64,000 nucleotides of DNA from an uncultured Clostridium sp. (GCA_900553695.1 USEM01000006.1:1-64000); one strand, 5' to 3'. Shown: positions 24,972 through 35,673, numbered from the stretch's first letter. Program-made: numbers and translations. Notes: generated by a model not told the origin, from the letters alone.

Positions 24972-25892
24972 TTATGCACCTACCTTTTCTATGAAAATTT
25001 CATTTAAAGTAGGTTTTTTAAATTCAAACTTACTTAAATTTATATTGTTTTCTGCTAATTTCTTAAATAAATTCTGTCCTTCTGTTTGTTCTTTAATTCT
25101 AACTAAGTAGTGGTTTTCTCTGTTTTCTAATATTTCTAAACCTTGATTTTTGATTATGTCTTCAATATTATCTTTACTTATAATTTCTATCTTTTCTGAT
25201 GGATAGCTTTCTTTAATTTCTTCTAAGTTTCCTTGTAGAACTGTATTTCCTCTATTTAGTATAGTTAGGTTAGAGCAAAACTCTTCAATTGATGACATCT
25301 GGTGACTAGACATTATTATGTATTTGTTTTTGCTTACAAGCTCTTCTACAACCTTGCTAAGCATTTCTGTGTTTACTGGGTCTAAGCCACTAAAAGGTTC
25401 ATCTAAAACTATTAATTCTGGGTCATTCATTACAGCTATTATGAATTGAATTTTTTGTTGGTTACCCTTTGATAGCTTTTCAGCAAGCATGTTTCTGTAT
25501 TCTTCCATATCTAATCTTTTTAACCAATAATCTATTGCCTCTGTAGCTTCTTTTACTTTCATACCTTTAAGTCTTGCAAAATACATTAATTGGTCAAAAA
25601 TCTTTGTTTTGGGGTATACTCCTCTTTCTTCTGGCATATATCCAAAGTTTACATTTTCCCTTGTAACTTCTTTTCCGTTCCAAGTAATTGTTCCAGAAGT
25701 TCTTTTTATTATTCCTAATATCATTCTTATTGTTGTTGTTTTTCCTGCACCGTTTGTACCTAAAAGTCCATAAACACCTGGCTTATCTATTGTAAGGCTT
25801 AAATGCTTAACCGCTTCTTTAATGCCAAAACTCTTGCAAACATCCTTCAATTCCAACCCCATAGCACAAGCATCGTTGTCCTTACTTTTCAT
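24972..25892 (-). CDS. ABC exporter ATP-binding protein (NatA/YhaQ-like)
   Basis: A 306-residue ATPase with Walker A LLGTNGAGKTTTIRMI near 45, Q-loop PEERGVYPKTKIFDQL, signature LSKGNQQKIQFI near 140, Walker B LIVLDEPFSGLDP near 160 and the H-loop MSSHQMSSI. Residues 220-300 form the C-terminal DUF4162-type extension found in NatA-like proteins. The start overlaps the end of the nucleotidyltransferase-like gene by 11 bp. It energises the permease at 23736. Confidence 0.93.
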   Translation of the reverse strand: MKSKDNDACAMGLELKDVCKSFGIKEAVKHLSLTIDKPGVYGLLGTNGAGKTTTIRMILGIIKRTSGTITWNGKEVTRENVNFGYMPEERGVYPKTKIFDQLMYFARLKGMKVKEATEAIDYWLKRLDMEEYRNMLAEKLSKGNQQKIQFIIAVMNDPELIVLDEPFSGLDPVNTEMLSKVVEELVSKNKYIIMSSHQMSSIEEFCSNLTILNRGNTVLQGNLEEIKESYPSEKIEIISKDNIEDIIKNQGLEILENRENHYLVRIKEQTEGQNLFKKLAENNINLSKFEFKKPTLNEIFIEKVGA

Positions 25893-26190
25893 ATAAAACT
25901 ACCCCCTCTTTTTGTATATTTTTATATATGTCACTATCTTTTTGAATTTCTGTAATTTCAAATAAATCTATGTTTTTATTTAGTTGCTCTACTAATTCTT
26001 CAAGCAAGCCATAAAAATTAATGTTTAATAATTTACCGTTGCTATCAATTATTAAATCTATATCGCTTGTTTCCGTTGGGCAATTTTTTGCATAAGAGCC
26101 AAATAGAATTGCTTTTTCAACTACTGTATCTTTTAAAATTTTTGCTAATATTGTTTTTAATTCATCAATAGAATAAATTTTGTTAGACAT
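25882..26190 (-). CDS. MNT-type nucleotidyltransferase domain protein
   Basis: A 102-residue minimal nucleotidyltransferase. The active site is AILFGSYAKNCPTETSDIDLIID, with the GSxA...DxDL motif and a further acidic residue in NIDLFEI. Such MntA-like proteins pair with HEPN toxins and adenylylate them, but no HEPN partner is visible here; downstream is an ABC ATPase. It may be an orphan antitoxin or a housekeeping transferase. It starts at 26190 and overlaps the ATPase gene. Confidence 0.8.
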   Translation of the reverse strand: MSNKIYSIDELKTILAKILKDTVVEKAILFGSYAKNCPTETSDIDLIIDSNGKLLNINFYGLLEELVEQLNKNIDLFEITEIQKDSDIYKNIQKEGVVLYEK

Positions 26191-26276
26191 TTATTCCCCT
26201 TCTTTCCTAAAATATCACAAATAATTATATACTAAACTTAGCTTTATTGCAATAGTTTTACAAGTTTATTTGCACG

Positions 26277-26307
26277 AAAAGTAGTGGCTTGTTTGCCACT
26301 ACTTTTT
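26277..26307 (-). terminator. Terminator at the end of the glycan operon
   Basis: AAAAGTAGTGGC-AAACAA-GCCACTACTTTT hairpin just after the LCP protein gene. Confidence 0.75.
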
Positions 26308-26313
26308 ATTGGT

Positions 26314-27780
26314 TTATTTACCTAAAACTTCATTAATTTTTTGTGTTGCTGTTTTTACTGATGTTTCGTCTGGTCTCATAACATATAGTTCTTGACTTCC
26401 CATTGAGTATGTTGATGCATAATCTCCTGTTCCTGTTAGAGAATTGCTCTTTATTGTCCATGATGGCATTGTGTTTAATTGGTCTTTTACAATTTTGCTT
26501 AGTTCATCTTGACCTATATTTGTTTGGAAACTTCCTTCTAATGCACTTAATATGCTTGTATATTTAGTTAATATTGTTGTACTACTTGTTACCTTATCAA
26601 TAATTGCTGATATTACTTTTTGTTGATTTTTAACCCTTTGATTATCTCCATCTTCAAATGAATATCTTTCTCTGCTGAAGGCTAGAGCTGCATCTCCATC
26701 TAAGTAGTTGATGCCTTTCTTGAAACTATAATGTGTTCCATTTGTTGTAAACGCATAATCTGAGTTTACTTCAATTCCTCCAAGTTCATCTACTAATTTA
26801 ATTACTGTTGTAAAGTTTACTCTTACATAATAGCTTATATCAATATCTAATAAATCTTCAACTGTTGTAACTGTTTCGTTTACTCCATATATACCAGAGT
26901 GTGTTAGTTTATCCTTTGCACCATATCTATGAAGAGTAACATAGTAATCTCTAGGTATTGATGTAAGTAGTATTTCATGTGTATTTAGATTTACTGTAGC
27001 AATAATATTTGCATCACTTCTTGCAACATTGCTTATATTTCCTGATGTATCTATTCCTGTAATATATATGTTAAAAGCTTTACCTTCAACATTGTATTTT
27101 GATTGTGTATCATCTATACTTGCTGTTTTAATTACATGAGTAGATGTATGAATTATTTTAGTATTAGCTTTAAAATCCTTTATTTCCTCATCCAGCATAT
27201 CATATTGTGATGAACTAACAGCTATTGCATCTGCATATCCTTCTATTAAGTTACTTCCTACTTCTGACAAGCTTTCTTTTTCTACAAGTGTTGCCTTTGC
27301 TTTATCTATAATATCCTTTTTAACATCTTCTTCAATTTTGAACATTAAAATTTCTTTACCTTTAAGGTCTATTGGTTTATTGTATTGGCTGTTTTTTTGA
27401 ACAACTACATAATATTCCTCTGTTTCTAATGCTTCTTTAACCATATTTTTCAAGAACTTCATAGTTACATTTGCATAATTTGTTGCAAATATGTATACAA
27501 CTGAAAGTATAATTGCAATAATCGTACAAATTACATTTGTTTTGCAAAGTTTCTTTGGTTTCCAAAGTCCTAATGTTACAAGTATTGTTAATATAAGCTC
27601 CACTAGGCTAAATATAAGCACATATTTTCCTGGCAACATGTTCATTTTAATTATTGATACAAAGAAAATAATTGTAATTACTAAGTATGCCAATGTTATT
27701 AGCTTAAATAATAATGGTGTTTTTTTATTTCCACTTTTCATTGATTTTTTATCTTCTTTCATTCTTTTTCCTTGATTCAT
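26314..27780 (-). CDS. LytR-CpsA-Psr family glycopolymer ligase
   Basis: A 488-residue membrane enzyme that transfers undecaprenyl-linked glycans to peptidoglycan. The start follows GAGGAGGAATGTAA. Three or four hydrophobic helices lie in the first 120 residues. The LCP domain (about 220-400) contains the pyrophosphate-binding pattern: ITGIDTSGNISNVARSDANI, SIPRDYYVTL, and ALAFSRERYSFEDGDNQRVKNQQ with its catalytic arginines. It is the last gene of the exopolysaccharide operon, so it probably anchors the polymer made by the upstream genes to the wall. Confidence 0.92.
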   Translation of the reverse strand: MNQGKRMKEDKKSMKSGNKKTPLLFKLITLAYLVITIIFFVSIIKMNMLPGKYVLIFSLVELILTILVTLGLWKPKKLCKTNVICTIIAIILSVVYIFATNYANVTMKFLKNMVKEALETEEYYVVVQKNSQYNKPIDLKGKEILMFKIEEDVKKDIIDKAKATLVEKESLSEVGSNLIEGYADAIAVSSSQYDMLDEEIKDFKANTKIIHTSTHVIKTASIDDTQSKYNVEGKAFNIYITGIDTSGNISNVARSDANIIATVNLNTHEILLTSIPRDYYVTLHRYGAKDKLTHSGIYGVNETVTTVEDLLDIDISYYVRVNFTTVIKLVDELGGIEVNSDYAFTTNGTHYSFKKGINYLDGDAALAFSRERYSFEDGDNQRVKNQQKVISAIIDKVTSSTTILTKYTSILSALEGSFQTNIGQDELSKIVKDQLNTMPSWTIKSNSLTGTGDYASTYSMGSQELYVMRPDETSVKTATQKINEVLGK

Positions 27781-27798
27781 TTACATTCCTCCTCAATT

Positions 27799-28965
27799 TT
27801 AATCCCTAGCAAATAAGTCCCTTGTGTATACCTTTTCTTTTACTACTTCTAAGTCTGAATTCATTCTATTTGCAACTATAACATCAGACATCTTTTTAAA
27901 TTCATCTAAGTCTCTTATAACTTTGCTATTGAAAAATTCGTCTTCTTTTAATGTTGGCTCATATACTACAACTTCTATACCTTTAGCCTTTATTCTTTTC
28001 ATTATTCCTTGTATTGCACTAGATCTAAAATTATCTGAACCACTTTTCATTGTTAATCTATATATTCCAACAATGTTTGGTTTTCTTGCTATAATTGTTT
28101 CTGCAATATGGTCTTTTCTTGTAGTATTACTTTGAACTATTGCACTTATCAAGTTTTCTGGAACATCTTTATAGTTTGCTTTTAATTGCTTTGTATCTTT
28201 TGGTAAGCAATATCCGCCATATCCAAATGATGGGTTATTATAATGTGTTCCAATTCTTGGGTCTAAGCACACACCTTCTATAATGTCCTTTGTATTAAGC
28301 CCTTTTATTTCTGCATAAGTATCTAATTCATTAAAGTATGCTACTCTTAATGCTAAATATGTATTTGCAAAAAGTTTAACAGCCTCTGCTTCCGTTGAAT
28401 TCATAAATTTAATTTGAACATCTTCTTTTAAGCATGCATCTTTCAAAAGATTGGCAAATTCTTCTGCTCTTTTTGATTTCTCTCCTACAATAATTCTTGA
28501 TGGATATAAATTATCATATAAAGCATGACCTTCTCTTAAAAATTCTGGGCTAAACATTATATTATCTATTCCATACTTTTCTTTCATTGCACTTATAAAA
28601 CCAACTGGTATGGTTGATTTAACAACCATTGTTGTTTCTATATTCATTGATTTAACTTTTTGAATAATGTCTTCAACACTAGATGTATCAAAGTAATTCT
28701 TTACATCATCATAATTTGTTGGAGTGCTAATTATAACAAACTTTGCTCCTTCAAAAGCTTCTTTATAATCTAAAGTTGCTTTTAAATTTAAGTTTTTATC
28801 TTTAAAAAATTCTTGTATTTCCTTATCTTCAATTGGTGAAATACGATTATTAATTTTTTCTACCTTTTCTGGAATAACATCTAGTGCTACTACTTCATTT
28901 TTTTGACTTAACAATGTTGCTAAAGACAAGCCTACATATCCTGTTCCTGCTATTGCTATTTTCAT
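27799..28965 (-). CDS. ugd: UDP-glucose 6-dehydrogenase
   Basis: A 388-residue NAD-dependent dehydrogenase that oxidises UDP-glucose to UDP-glucuronate. Motifs: N-terminal Rossmann [40 protein letters not shown] near 140, and the catalytic cysteine in [18 protein letters not shown] near 255. Length fits the short bacterial class. It starts after a GGAGG site. The next gene upstream encodes a UDP-glucuronate 4-epimerase-like enzyme, so the pair would supply UDP-galacturonate for the glycan. Confidence 0.92.
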   Translation of the reverse strand: MKIAIAGTGYVGLSLATLLSQKNEVVALDVIPEKVEKINNRISPIEDKEIQEFFKDKNLNLKATLDYKEAFEGAKFVIISTPTNYDDVKNYFDTSSVEDIIQKVKSMNIETTMVVKSTIPVGFISAMKEKYGIDNIMFSPEFLREGHALYDNLYPSRIIVGEKSKRAEEFANLLKDACLKEDVQIKFMNSTEAEAVKLFANTYLALRVAYFNELDTYAEIKGLNTKDIIEGVCLDPRIGTHYNNPSFGYGGYCLPKDTKQLKANYKDVPENLISAIVQSNTTRKDHIAETIIARKPNIVGIYRLTMKSGSDNFRSSAIQGIMKRIKAKGIEVVVYEPTLKEDEFFNSKVIRDLDEFKKMSDVIVANRMNSDLEVVKEKVYTRDLFARD

Positions 28966-28993
28966 AAAATACCTCCATTACTACTTATTTATT

Positions 28994-29965
28994 TTAATAT
29001 AGGTCTTTGTTTATTATATACCATTTTACAAAATTTTCAATACCCTGTTTGAAAGAAGTTTTTGGTTCATATCCAATTAGCCTGTTTGCTTTTGAAATAT
29101 CTGCAAAAGTTCTTTCAACATCTCCTGGTTGCATTGGTAGTTCCTCAATATTTGGTGTTTTATTTAAAACTTCTGCAATAGTATCTATCATTTCTTTTAA
29201 AGAAACTGGTGATGAGTTTCCTAAATTTAGAATTTCATATACATCTTTATTATTATTAACATACTCTATAGATTTTTCAATTCCACTTACAATATCCTCT
29301 ACATATGTATAATCTCTTGATGTTGTACCATCTCCAAACATTGGAATTGGCTCATTATTTAACATTAATCTTGTAAACTTATTAATTGCTAAATCTGGTC
29401 TTTGTCTAGGTCCAAACACTGTGAAAAATCTAAGCATTATAACATTAAAATCAAATAATTTATGGTAAACATGTGTCATAACTTCATTAGCCTTTTTAGT
29501 TGCTGCATAAGGGCTAATTGCAAAATCAACAACCATATCTTCCTTGAAAGGAACTTCCTTGCAATTTCCATACACACTACTAGAAGATGCCATAACTAAC
29601 TTTTTAACATTATGTGCTTTCATTTCCTCTAAAATATTTTGTGTTCCCACACAGTTTACTTCTTGATAATAGATTGGATTATCAATAGAAGGTCTAACAC
29701 CTGCCATAGCAGCTAAATGAATAACTACATCGACATTTGCTTCATCAAATGCTTTAGCAAGCTCCTCTCTATTTCTAATATCAATTCTTTTTAAAGTGTA
29801 ATTAGCATTATTCAAATTATGCTTAACATTATCCTCTTTGATTTTTGGGTTATAGAAATCACAAAAATTATCTACAACTATTACTTTATTGCCTTCCTTT
29901 AAAAGTTTGTCCGCTAAATGTGAACCAATGAAACCGGCTCCACCGGTGATTAAATATGTTTGCAT
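28994..29965 (-). CDS. NAD-dependent epimerase, UDP-glucuronate 4-epimerase-like
   Basis: A 323-residue extended short-chain dehydrogenase. The NAD site is TGGAGFIGSHLA. The Ser-Tyr-Lys triad appears as ASSSSVYG and SPYAATKKANE. DNFCDFYNPKIKEDNV after the first beta-alpha unit and the MLRFFTVFGPRQRPD block are characteristic of UDP-glucuronate epimerases. It lies next to the UDP-glucose dehydrogenase gene, which would provide its substrate. It is cytosolic. Confidence 0.88.
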   Translation of the reverse strand: MQTYLITGGAGFIGSHLADKLLKEGNKVIVVDNFCDFYNPKIKEDNVKHNLNNANYTLKRIDIRNREELAKAFDEANVDVVIHLAAMAGVRPSIDNPIYYQEVNCVGTQNILEEMKAHNVKKLVMASSSSVYGNCKEVPFKEDMVVDFAISPYAATKKANEVMTHVYHKLFDFNVIMLRFFTVFGPRQRPDLAINKFTRLMLNNEPIPMFGDGTTSRDYTYVEDIVSGIEKSIEYVNNNKDVYEILNLGNSSPVSLKEMIDTIAEVLNKTPNIEELPMQPGDVERTFADISKANRLIGYEPKTSFKQGIENFVKWYIINKDLY

Positions 29966-29974
29966 ATGTTCCTC

Positions 29975-31060
29975 CTATTTTATTCTATTAAATTGTTTTT
30001 TTATTTTTTTACAAATTTTTGTATTTAAAAATATTTCACTTATATTATCTAATAATTTTATCTCTACTTTTTCAATTGTTTTTCGTCTTATCAAATCTAT
30101 GAGCACACATATAATCATAGTAAATGTTATTGAAAATATTGCGTTTACAATTAAAAAGTTAGAGTTTACGTATAAATTACTTTTAAAAACTTTACACCAT
30201 AATATTTTTCTAACAAATACATTTTCGTGAATAATATACACACCTAGCATGGTTGAAGCAATTTTATTAATTATCTTATTCTCCTTAACTTTTAAGTTTA
30301 CAAACGATAAAAATATAGTAACTGAGGTTATTAAGGTTAAAATTGAATTCCTTTTTGAAAAGTATAACTCATTTCCCTTGAAAATCTCTATTTTCAGTGA
30401 TATCAAATCAAATATTAATATAGATATAAATATGCTCAAATACAATATTATACTTGTAGCTATTACCTTTCTGTTATCAACTTTTATAGGATTTCTTTTT
30501 AAATATGCTCCCATAATGTATAATGTTATAAACCACAATATATGTGAAAAATGTCTATTTACATTAAAAATTGTTGGTATTATACTTTCAATAACTACAA
30601 GCATTAATATTAACTTTATTGTATCACTTTTTTCTAATGTATTTAATAATTTATTTATATATGGTGAAAAAATATATAGTATTATGTAAGCAGTTATAAA
30701 CCAATACAAAGAAAAAGTGACTGGCATTATTGATTTTTTATATTCGGTTAAAGTTATATTTCCAGCATTAGCAACATTAAACATTATTAAAAAAATTATG
30801 GAGTAAGTAACTGTTTCTAGTATTATTTTTACAACTTTTTTTGTTTTAAATTGTGAGTCTACAAGAAAATACCCACTAATCAAAATAAAACAGTTGACAC
30901 CTATTTCTCCACCGATGGATAGAAATTGTATAATCATTTTATTAATAGTTATTCCATTATCAAATGTAAACTTACTGTATATAGCATAATGATATGCAAC
31001 TATTAATGTCATGCAAAAAATTCGTAACCATTCTATATTTGATTTTCTATTTTTAGCCAC
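29975..31060 (-). CDS. Acyltransferase 3 family glycan O-acyltransferase
   Basis: A 361-residue protein with about ten membrane helices. It starts NIEWLRIFCMTLIVAYHYAIYS, with the conserved Arg and His of the acyltransferase 3 family, then GVNCFILISGYFLV. Such enzymes acetylate surface polysaccharides from the cytosol-facing side. The start overlaps the flippase gene end by 8 bp. It contains no zero-frame CGG. The acyl group and acceptor cannot be read from sequence. Confidence 0.88.
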   Translation of the reverse strand: MAKNRKSNIEWLRIFCMTLIVAYHYAIYSKFTFDNGITINKMIIQFLSIGGEIGVNCFILISGYFLVDSQFKTKKVVKIILETVTYSIIFLIMFNVANAGNITLTEYKKSIMPVTFSLYWFITAYIILYIFSPYINKLLNTLEKSDTIKLILMLVVIESIIPTIFNVNRHFSHILWFITLYIMGAYLKRNPIKVDNRKVIATSIILYLSIFISILIFDLISLKIEIFKGNELYFSKRNSILTLITSVTIFLSFVNLKVKENKIINKIASTMLGVYIIHENVFVRKILWCKVFKSNLYVNSNFLIVNAIFSITFTMIICVLIDLIRRKTIEKVEIKLLDNISEIFLNTKICKKIKKQFNRIK

Positions 31061-32579
31061 AGTTTTGTTTTCCTTTCTGCCTATGATTTAAGTTTTTAAT
31101 TATATTTTTAAAATCTTTCATTTCATTTCTATATAGAATAGCATTTATAGGTATTACAACTATTGATGCAATTGTGAAAATTTCTAAAGCATATTTTATC
31201 CAAGTAAAATAGTTTGTAAATTCATAATTAGGCAACAATTTTGCAATTAGTATTGTTATAATTCCTTGTATAATAATTACTCCCACTCTAAAGAAAGAGG
31301 TTTGTTGTTTTCTTTTTAAAATATATTTATTTGTGTGGTACATAAATTCAATTGTTCTAATCAACATCGCCACAAGAGTTCCTATTGCTACACCTATAAT
31401 TTCATATTTCCACACAAGAATTATAGAAATTACAATATTACTAATGGCTTCCACCCATGCTCCTTTTTGTGTTTCTTTAAAATGTCCTGCTGCTAATGTA
31501 ATTCCAATGTATGGTAGCCTTATTGACCATAAAAATTCAGCAAATACAAGTACTGTAGCAAATATTGGTCTTATATAGTTTGCATCTTTTATTCCAAATG
31601 TATAAACTTGCACAAATGGAACTATAAGTATTAGAGTACACAAATATGCAATGGTTGTTATTGTATAGTAAAACAATTCATATGTTTTAAAGCTTTTGTT
31701 TAATTGTTCCTGTTCTCCCTTTGCAATCATATCTCCAAAAGAAGCATCTACTCCCCCTGTAAAGGCCTGAATTATTGAATTTACGCCTTTAACAACTAGC
31801 ATGTATACTGAGTATACTGATACTTCTGAAATTTTTGCAAAAATTGTTAATATTGTTATATCTGTATTGTTATGAACAACTGAAGCAATGTGCTGTGCTA
31901 ACCCAGCCCATTTTTGTTTTAGTTGATAATTTTTATCTGCTTCTTTTAAGTTAATATTATATTTTTTCTTTACATATATATTTTGTGCAATTGGTCTTAA
32001 AACAAATATTAAACCACTTACTAGTTTAATTACCTGTATATTTGCATTTACTTTTGCAAGTATAATTATTGCTATTGTGTTTAAAATATACCCAAACATT
32101 TGAATAATAGAGGTTACATATGTTTTTTGTTCTGCTTGTAAATATAATTTATATACCATTCCAAAGTAATATTCTGCAAGCGTACTAATTGATATGATTA
32201 GTACTAGCGACATTGTATATACAAATGTAAATTCTGCACTTACTATTAATGGATAAATAACAGATAGTACGATTAAATATACAATAAATATTGCAGCAAT
32301 AACTCTAAAAAACTTTTCTGCAGATTTTAAAATATTTTCTATCTGTTTTTTATCTTTTTTTGCTATTGGCCCATATAAAGCTGATTTTATAACTGGCCCA
32401 ATACCTGCCTCTAACAGAGTTATATATGCTAAAAATTGTGTTATTGATGAGACTAGTCCGTTAACATTTGAACCAAATTTTTCAATTATAATTTTGGGAA
32501 CTATAAAGCCACAAATTAAGGTTGTAACTTGCAATAGTAGTGATGAAATTATATTTAAAATTGCTTTTTTACTTCTCAA
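31053..32579 (-). CDS. Wzx-type oligosaccharide flippase
   Basis: A 508-residue MOP-superfamily membrane protein with about 12-14 helices. It starts with SKKAILNIISSLLLQVTTLICGFIVPKIII, followed by GSNVNGLVSSITQFLAYITLLEAGIGP, typical of polysaccharide flippases. It should move lipid-linked repeat units across the membrane for polymerisation. The start overlaps the preceding gene by 4 bp (ATGA type), which supports tight translational coupling. Confidence 0.92.
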   Translation of the reverse strand: MRSKKAILNIISSLLLQVTTLICGFIVPKIIIEKFGSNVNGLVSSITQFLAYITLLEAGIGPVIKSALYGPIAKKDKKQIENILKSAEKFFRVIAAIFIVYLIVLSVIYPLIVSAEFTFVYTMSLVLIISISTLAEYYFGMVYKLYLQAEQKTYVTSIIQMFGYILNTIAIIILAKVNANIQVIKLVSGLIFVLRPIAQNIYVKKKYNINLKEADKNYQLKQKWAGLAQHIASVVHNNTDITILTIFAKISEVSVYSVYMLVVKGVNSIIQAFTGGVDASFGDMIAKGEQEQLNKSFKTYELFYYTITTIAYLCTLILIVPFVQVYTFGIKDANYIRPIFATVLVFAEFLWSIRLPYIGITLAAGHFKETQKGAWVEAISNIVISIILVWKYEIIGVAIGTLVAMLIRTIEFMYHTNKYILKRKQQTSFFRVGVIIIQGIITILIAKLLPNYEFTNYFTWIKYALEIFTIASIVVIPINAILYRNEMKDFKNIIKNLNHRQKGKQNCG

Positions 32580-33563
32580 TTTTCTTTCTCCTGTTCTAAT
32601 TTACAGTGTTTCTTTCTAAAGTCTCTAATACGGTTATCAATAATTTCTCCATTCTTAATAACAACTGCATTTTGAATGCATTCATCTTTATCTTGTTTTA
32701 TCAAGCAATTAAAATGTTTTGCAAGTGCATTACTAATATACTTAGTAACTGTTCTGTAAAACAATGCAGGTGTATTATCTACAGAGTAATGTTTTATTCC
32801 TTCAACTTCATAAACTGGATCATCTATTGTTGTTGGATGTGATGTTTCAATTTCCAAATAAGGATCACAACTTATGTCTATTATAATGCTTCCTGGTTTT
32901 AGTCTTTTTAAATCATTTTTATATATTAGTCTATCCTCTCTAGAAGTATCCCACATAACGCAATTAATTATATAGTCATATTTTCCAAGGTTTTCTTTAA
33001 ATAATTCTTCTAGATTTCTATTGTATACATCAACTTCTGCTCCTAAACCGATTTAAAATTCTTTGTGCACCTTTTGCTGTTTTTCCATTTCCTATAATTG
33101 CTGCTTTAGCATCATATGGCATTAATCCTGTATAAAGAATTGCTTGTAGTACCCCAGCTTCACCAGCTATTTCTCTATTCTTGTAAAAAATATATCTTCC
33201 TTTTTCAAACATTTCTTCCATTGCAATTACAGTAGCTTTTTTTTCTATAATTTTGCTTGTGAAATCGATATTTTGAACAGCATGGGCCCAACCTAATAAA
33301 GTTTTTCCTTCATCAATTTGGTCTAAATAATCAGCATCTCCTAATTTTAAATCTACCACTATATCTTTTTTCAATATTTCTTGTCTTGGAGCAATATGAC
33401 TTCCCATTTGTATATACTCTTCATCTTCTATACCCAAGCATTTTCCATAGCCTGTTTCGAAATACATATTTTCTGGGTTTGCTATATTTAGTAAATCCTT
33501 AGGTAAAATAGCCCTTCTTTTTTCATTATTTTTATGACTTATCAAGAATCCTATTGTTTGCAT
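32576..33563 (-). CDS. Alanine dehydrogenase/N5-carboxyethylornithine synthase-like enzyme, one CGG +1 shift
   Basis: NAD(P)-dependent enzyme of the AlaDH/PNT family, 328 residues after reading CGG at 33048-33050 as +1. The N-terminal domain starts MQTIGFLISHKNNEKRRAIL with the conserved basic residues. The Rossmann segment reads AAIIGNGKTAKGAQRILN, then GLGAEVDVYNRNLEELF in the +1 frame. Zero-frame reading stops after RFRSRS, in the middle of the nucleotide site. N5-carboxyethylornithine synthases have about this length and fold. In the glycan operon it might form a carboxyethylated amino acid, but that is speculative. Its start overlaps the shifted end of the preceding gene by 13 bp. Confidence 0.82.
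33047..33050 (-). other. CGGT +1 frameshift site in the AlaDH-like gene
   Basis: Zero-frame context AAT CGG TTT. Skipping C gives N-G-L-G-A-E-V, inside the Rossmann fold, and restores 158 codons ending in a 4-bp overlap with the flippase gene. Confidence 0.88.
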
Positions 33564-34472
33564 AATTCTCCTCCTTCAATTTGCAACTTATTCGTAAATA
33601 TCTCATCTGTTTCTTTTCTTCTGTTAGCATCAAAACCAGCTTGTGGAAAGAATGTAAATTCTCCGAAAATAAATTTTCTCATTAACATTATATAAGTCCA
33701 TTCTAACAAATTTAATTCCTTTTGATAATTTCTCTACGATTCCAAACATTTTTTCCACACCTAGAGGTTTTTCTTCCAATTCTCCTTCTAATTTAATTCC
33801 ATCATTGCTCATGTTTCTCATAAAATTCCATTCTTTATTATAAAAATAGAATTTTGGATGTCCTGTTTCTCTTCCTGTACAAATCATTACATAATCCGCT
33901 TGTCCATTAAAGCAATAAAATTTATAATCTTTTATATTTGTATGGTCTTTATTTTCCATATATTTTTCTGCAATTATTCTTGGTTTTACGTTTTTATATG
34001 GCCATTCTCTATGAATTCGATAATAGTCTCTTTTAAGCCATTTATTTACTTGTTTTTTTAGCTTTTTGTAATCAATTTTGCTCTTATCTTTACAAATAAA
34101 CACATTTCCAGATGTATGTGTTGGTTTTAGCACAAATTCATTAGGTAATGCATCAAAATCAATATCGTCAAACTTGTCCCAAACTCCAAGTGTTGGAATT
34201 ATATATTCTTTTCCAATAATATTAGCAACATATTCCTTTGCCTCATACTTATCAACCATTTTTGTGTATTCCGGATTTCTATCATGTAATTTTAACCATT
34301 GAAGCTTTTCGTTAAATGTTTTAGGGTTTTCTAAATCAAGTTTTGTACCCATCATTAACTTGTATTTCATCTTTAAAAAAGTTTCGTCTGGTATAAATGA
34401 AAGATAGTTTTTATTCATTAAGTATAATATTATTTTTTTTGGTTCTACTATATAACTAATTATTTTATTCAT
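33551..34472 (-). CDS. TupA-like ATP-grasp glycan-modifying protein, one CGG +1 shift
   Basis: A 306-residue protein of the TupA-like ATP-grasp family, found in capsule and teichuronopeptide clusters and thought to attach amino acids to glycans. The N-terminus carries NPKTFNEKLQWLKLHDRNPEYTKMVDKYEAKEYV (shown in parts by its NPKTFNEKLQ start). ATP-grasp elements are FVLKPTHTSGNVFICKD and the YKFYCFNGQADYV region. In the zero frame the end is KIYFRRIYILSTSWF. Reading CGG at 33663-33665 as +1 gives YFGEFTFFPQAGFD, the conserved family end, then 24 more residues and a TAG that overlaps the next start (ATGCAAACAATAG). The overlap supports the +1 frame. Confidence 0.85.
33662..33665 (-). other. 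CGGA +1 frameshift site in the TupA-like gene
   Basis: Zero-frame context TTT CGG AGA. Skipping C gives F-G-E-F-T-F, the conserved motif near the family C-terminus. Confidence 0.88.
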
Positions 34473-34480
34473 ATGTCTTT

Positions 34481-35663
34481 TTATATCCTTTCAAACAATA
34501 TGTTTCTATATGGCATTATACTTGCACCGCTCCACATTCTATAAATTCTAAAAATAAGCCAAAGGACTAATGCTACAAATATTATTATATCAAATACTTT
34601 TTTGTTTTTAATAATATTTTTCTCTCGATAATACAAGTATAAGTCAGAGTATAGTATATATTTAGGTAAATCGAAAAATAGCATTAATCTATATGCAACA
34701 TTAATAGAAATAGTAATTGGCAGTAATGCTATCAGAAAGAAGAAACCTTTATAAAAAATATAATGTCCTTTTTCTTTCACATAGCTTACAAACTTATCAT
34801 CTAAAAACATCATTCCATAAAGTATTAATGTTGGAATGTATCCCCACAACGATATTTGAATGCGATTTGCATAATTTGCAAAGCCAGAATGCTTAATTAA
34901 ATATATCATAACTGGGAAAGAAATTATACTAATTACTGTAGAAACTACTGGTATTATTATTGCATTTTTCTTGTTAATAAACTTATCTGGAAAATATTTA
35001 TAGAAAATTGCAAATACCACTAGAATTAATGCTACATAATGTGATAAATATGCAACTATCATTAAAATTATTGCATATATACATTTATCTTGTTTCATTT
35101 TTTCCATAGCAATAAATCCAATTGCAGCAACAAAACAATTTCTAATAATATTTAAGCTTTGAAGTAATGGGATGAAAAAAAGTATGACAAAACTTGTTGC
35201 GTTTGTATCTTGAATTTCCTTATCTATTATATAAATATATGATATTATTATTGCAGAGTAAATAATAAACTCAAAACAAATATAGTTTCCTCCAAGTATT
35301 CTTACTAAATACATTAAATTATAATATATGTATTCATATCCATTAAAAATCAAACTGTTATTTTGGAAAAACTTAACATATCCTAATTCATTAAAGTATT
35401 TCATGTATGTCATTGTGTCTGATCCGTCCAATTGTTTGGGTTACAGCTCTAAAACATGAAAAAATTATGAAAACAAGGTATATTACAAAGTAATATAAAT
35501 ACTTTTTTGGTATTTCTCTTTTACCAATTTTGATTCTCTTATCTTTTAATTTGGCTTGCACCGACTTTCTTGCACATAAAGTCATTAACACAGCTAGTAA
35601 CACATATAATAAAAGTGTTGGCCAGCTCCATCTTTTTTCAATCACGCTAAAACTTCCTTTCAT
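34481..35663 (-). CDS. EpsG/Wzy-like polysaccharide polymerase, one CGG +1 shift
   Basis: A 393-residue multi-span membrane protein when CGG at 35424-35426 is read as +1. The first 79 codons encode a leader helix (LLLYVLLAVLMTLCA) and a second helix (YYFVIYLVFIIFSCFRAVTQTIGG). The +1 frame continues SDTMTYMKYFNELGYVKFF, the G-x-D-x-x-x-Y signature of EpsG proteins, then about ten more helices. It probably polymerises the repeat units exported by the flippase. In the zero frame only 90 residues would be made. Confidence 0.87.
35423..35426 (-). other. CGGA +1 frameshift site in the EpsG-like gene
   Basis: Zero-frame context GGA CGG ATC. Skipping C gives I-G-G-S-D-T, the EpsG signature. The preceding codon GGA could not re-pair on GAC, which argues against simple P-site slippage. 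Confidence 0.88.
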
Positions 35664-35673
35664 TCTTCATAGA

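Noticed and set aside
25882..26190. MNT protein as half of a HEPN/MNT toxin-antitoxin pair
   Set aside because: No HEPN-domain frame is adjacent on either side; the overlapping downstream gene is an ABC ATPase.
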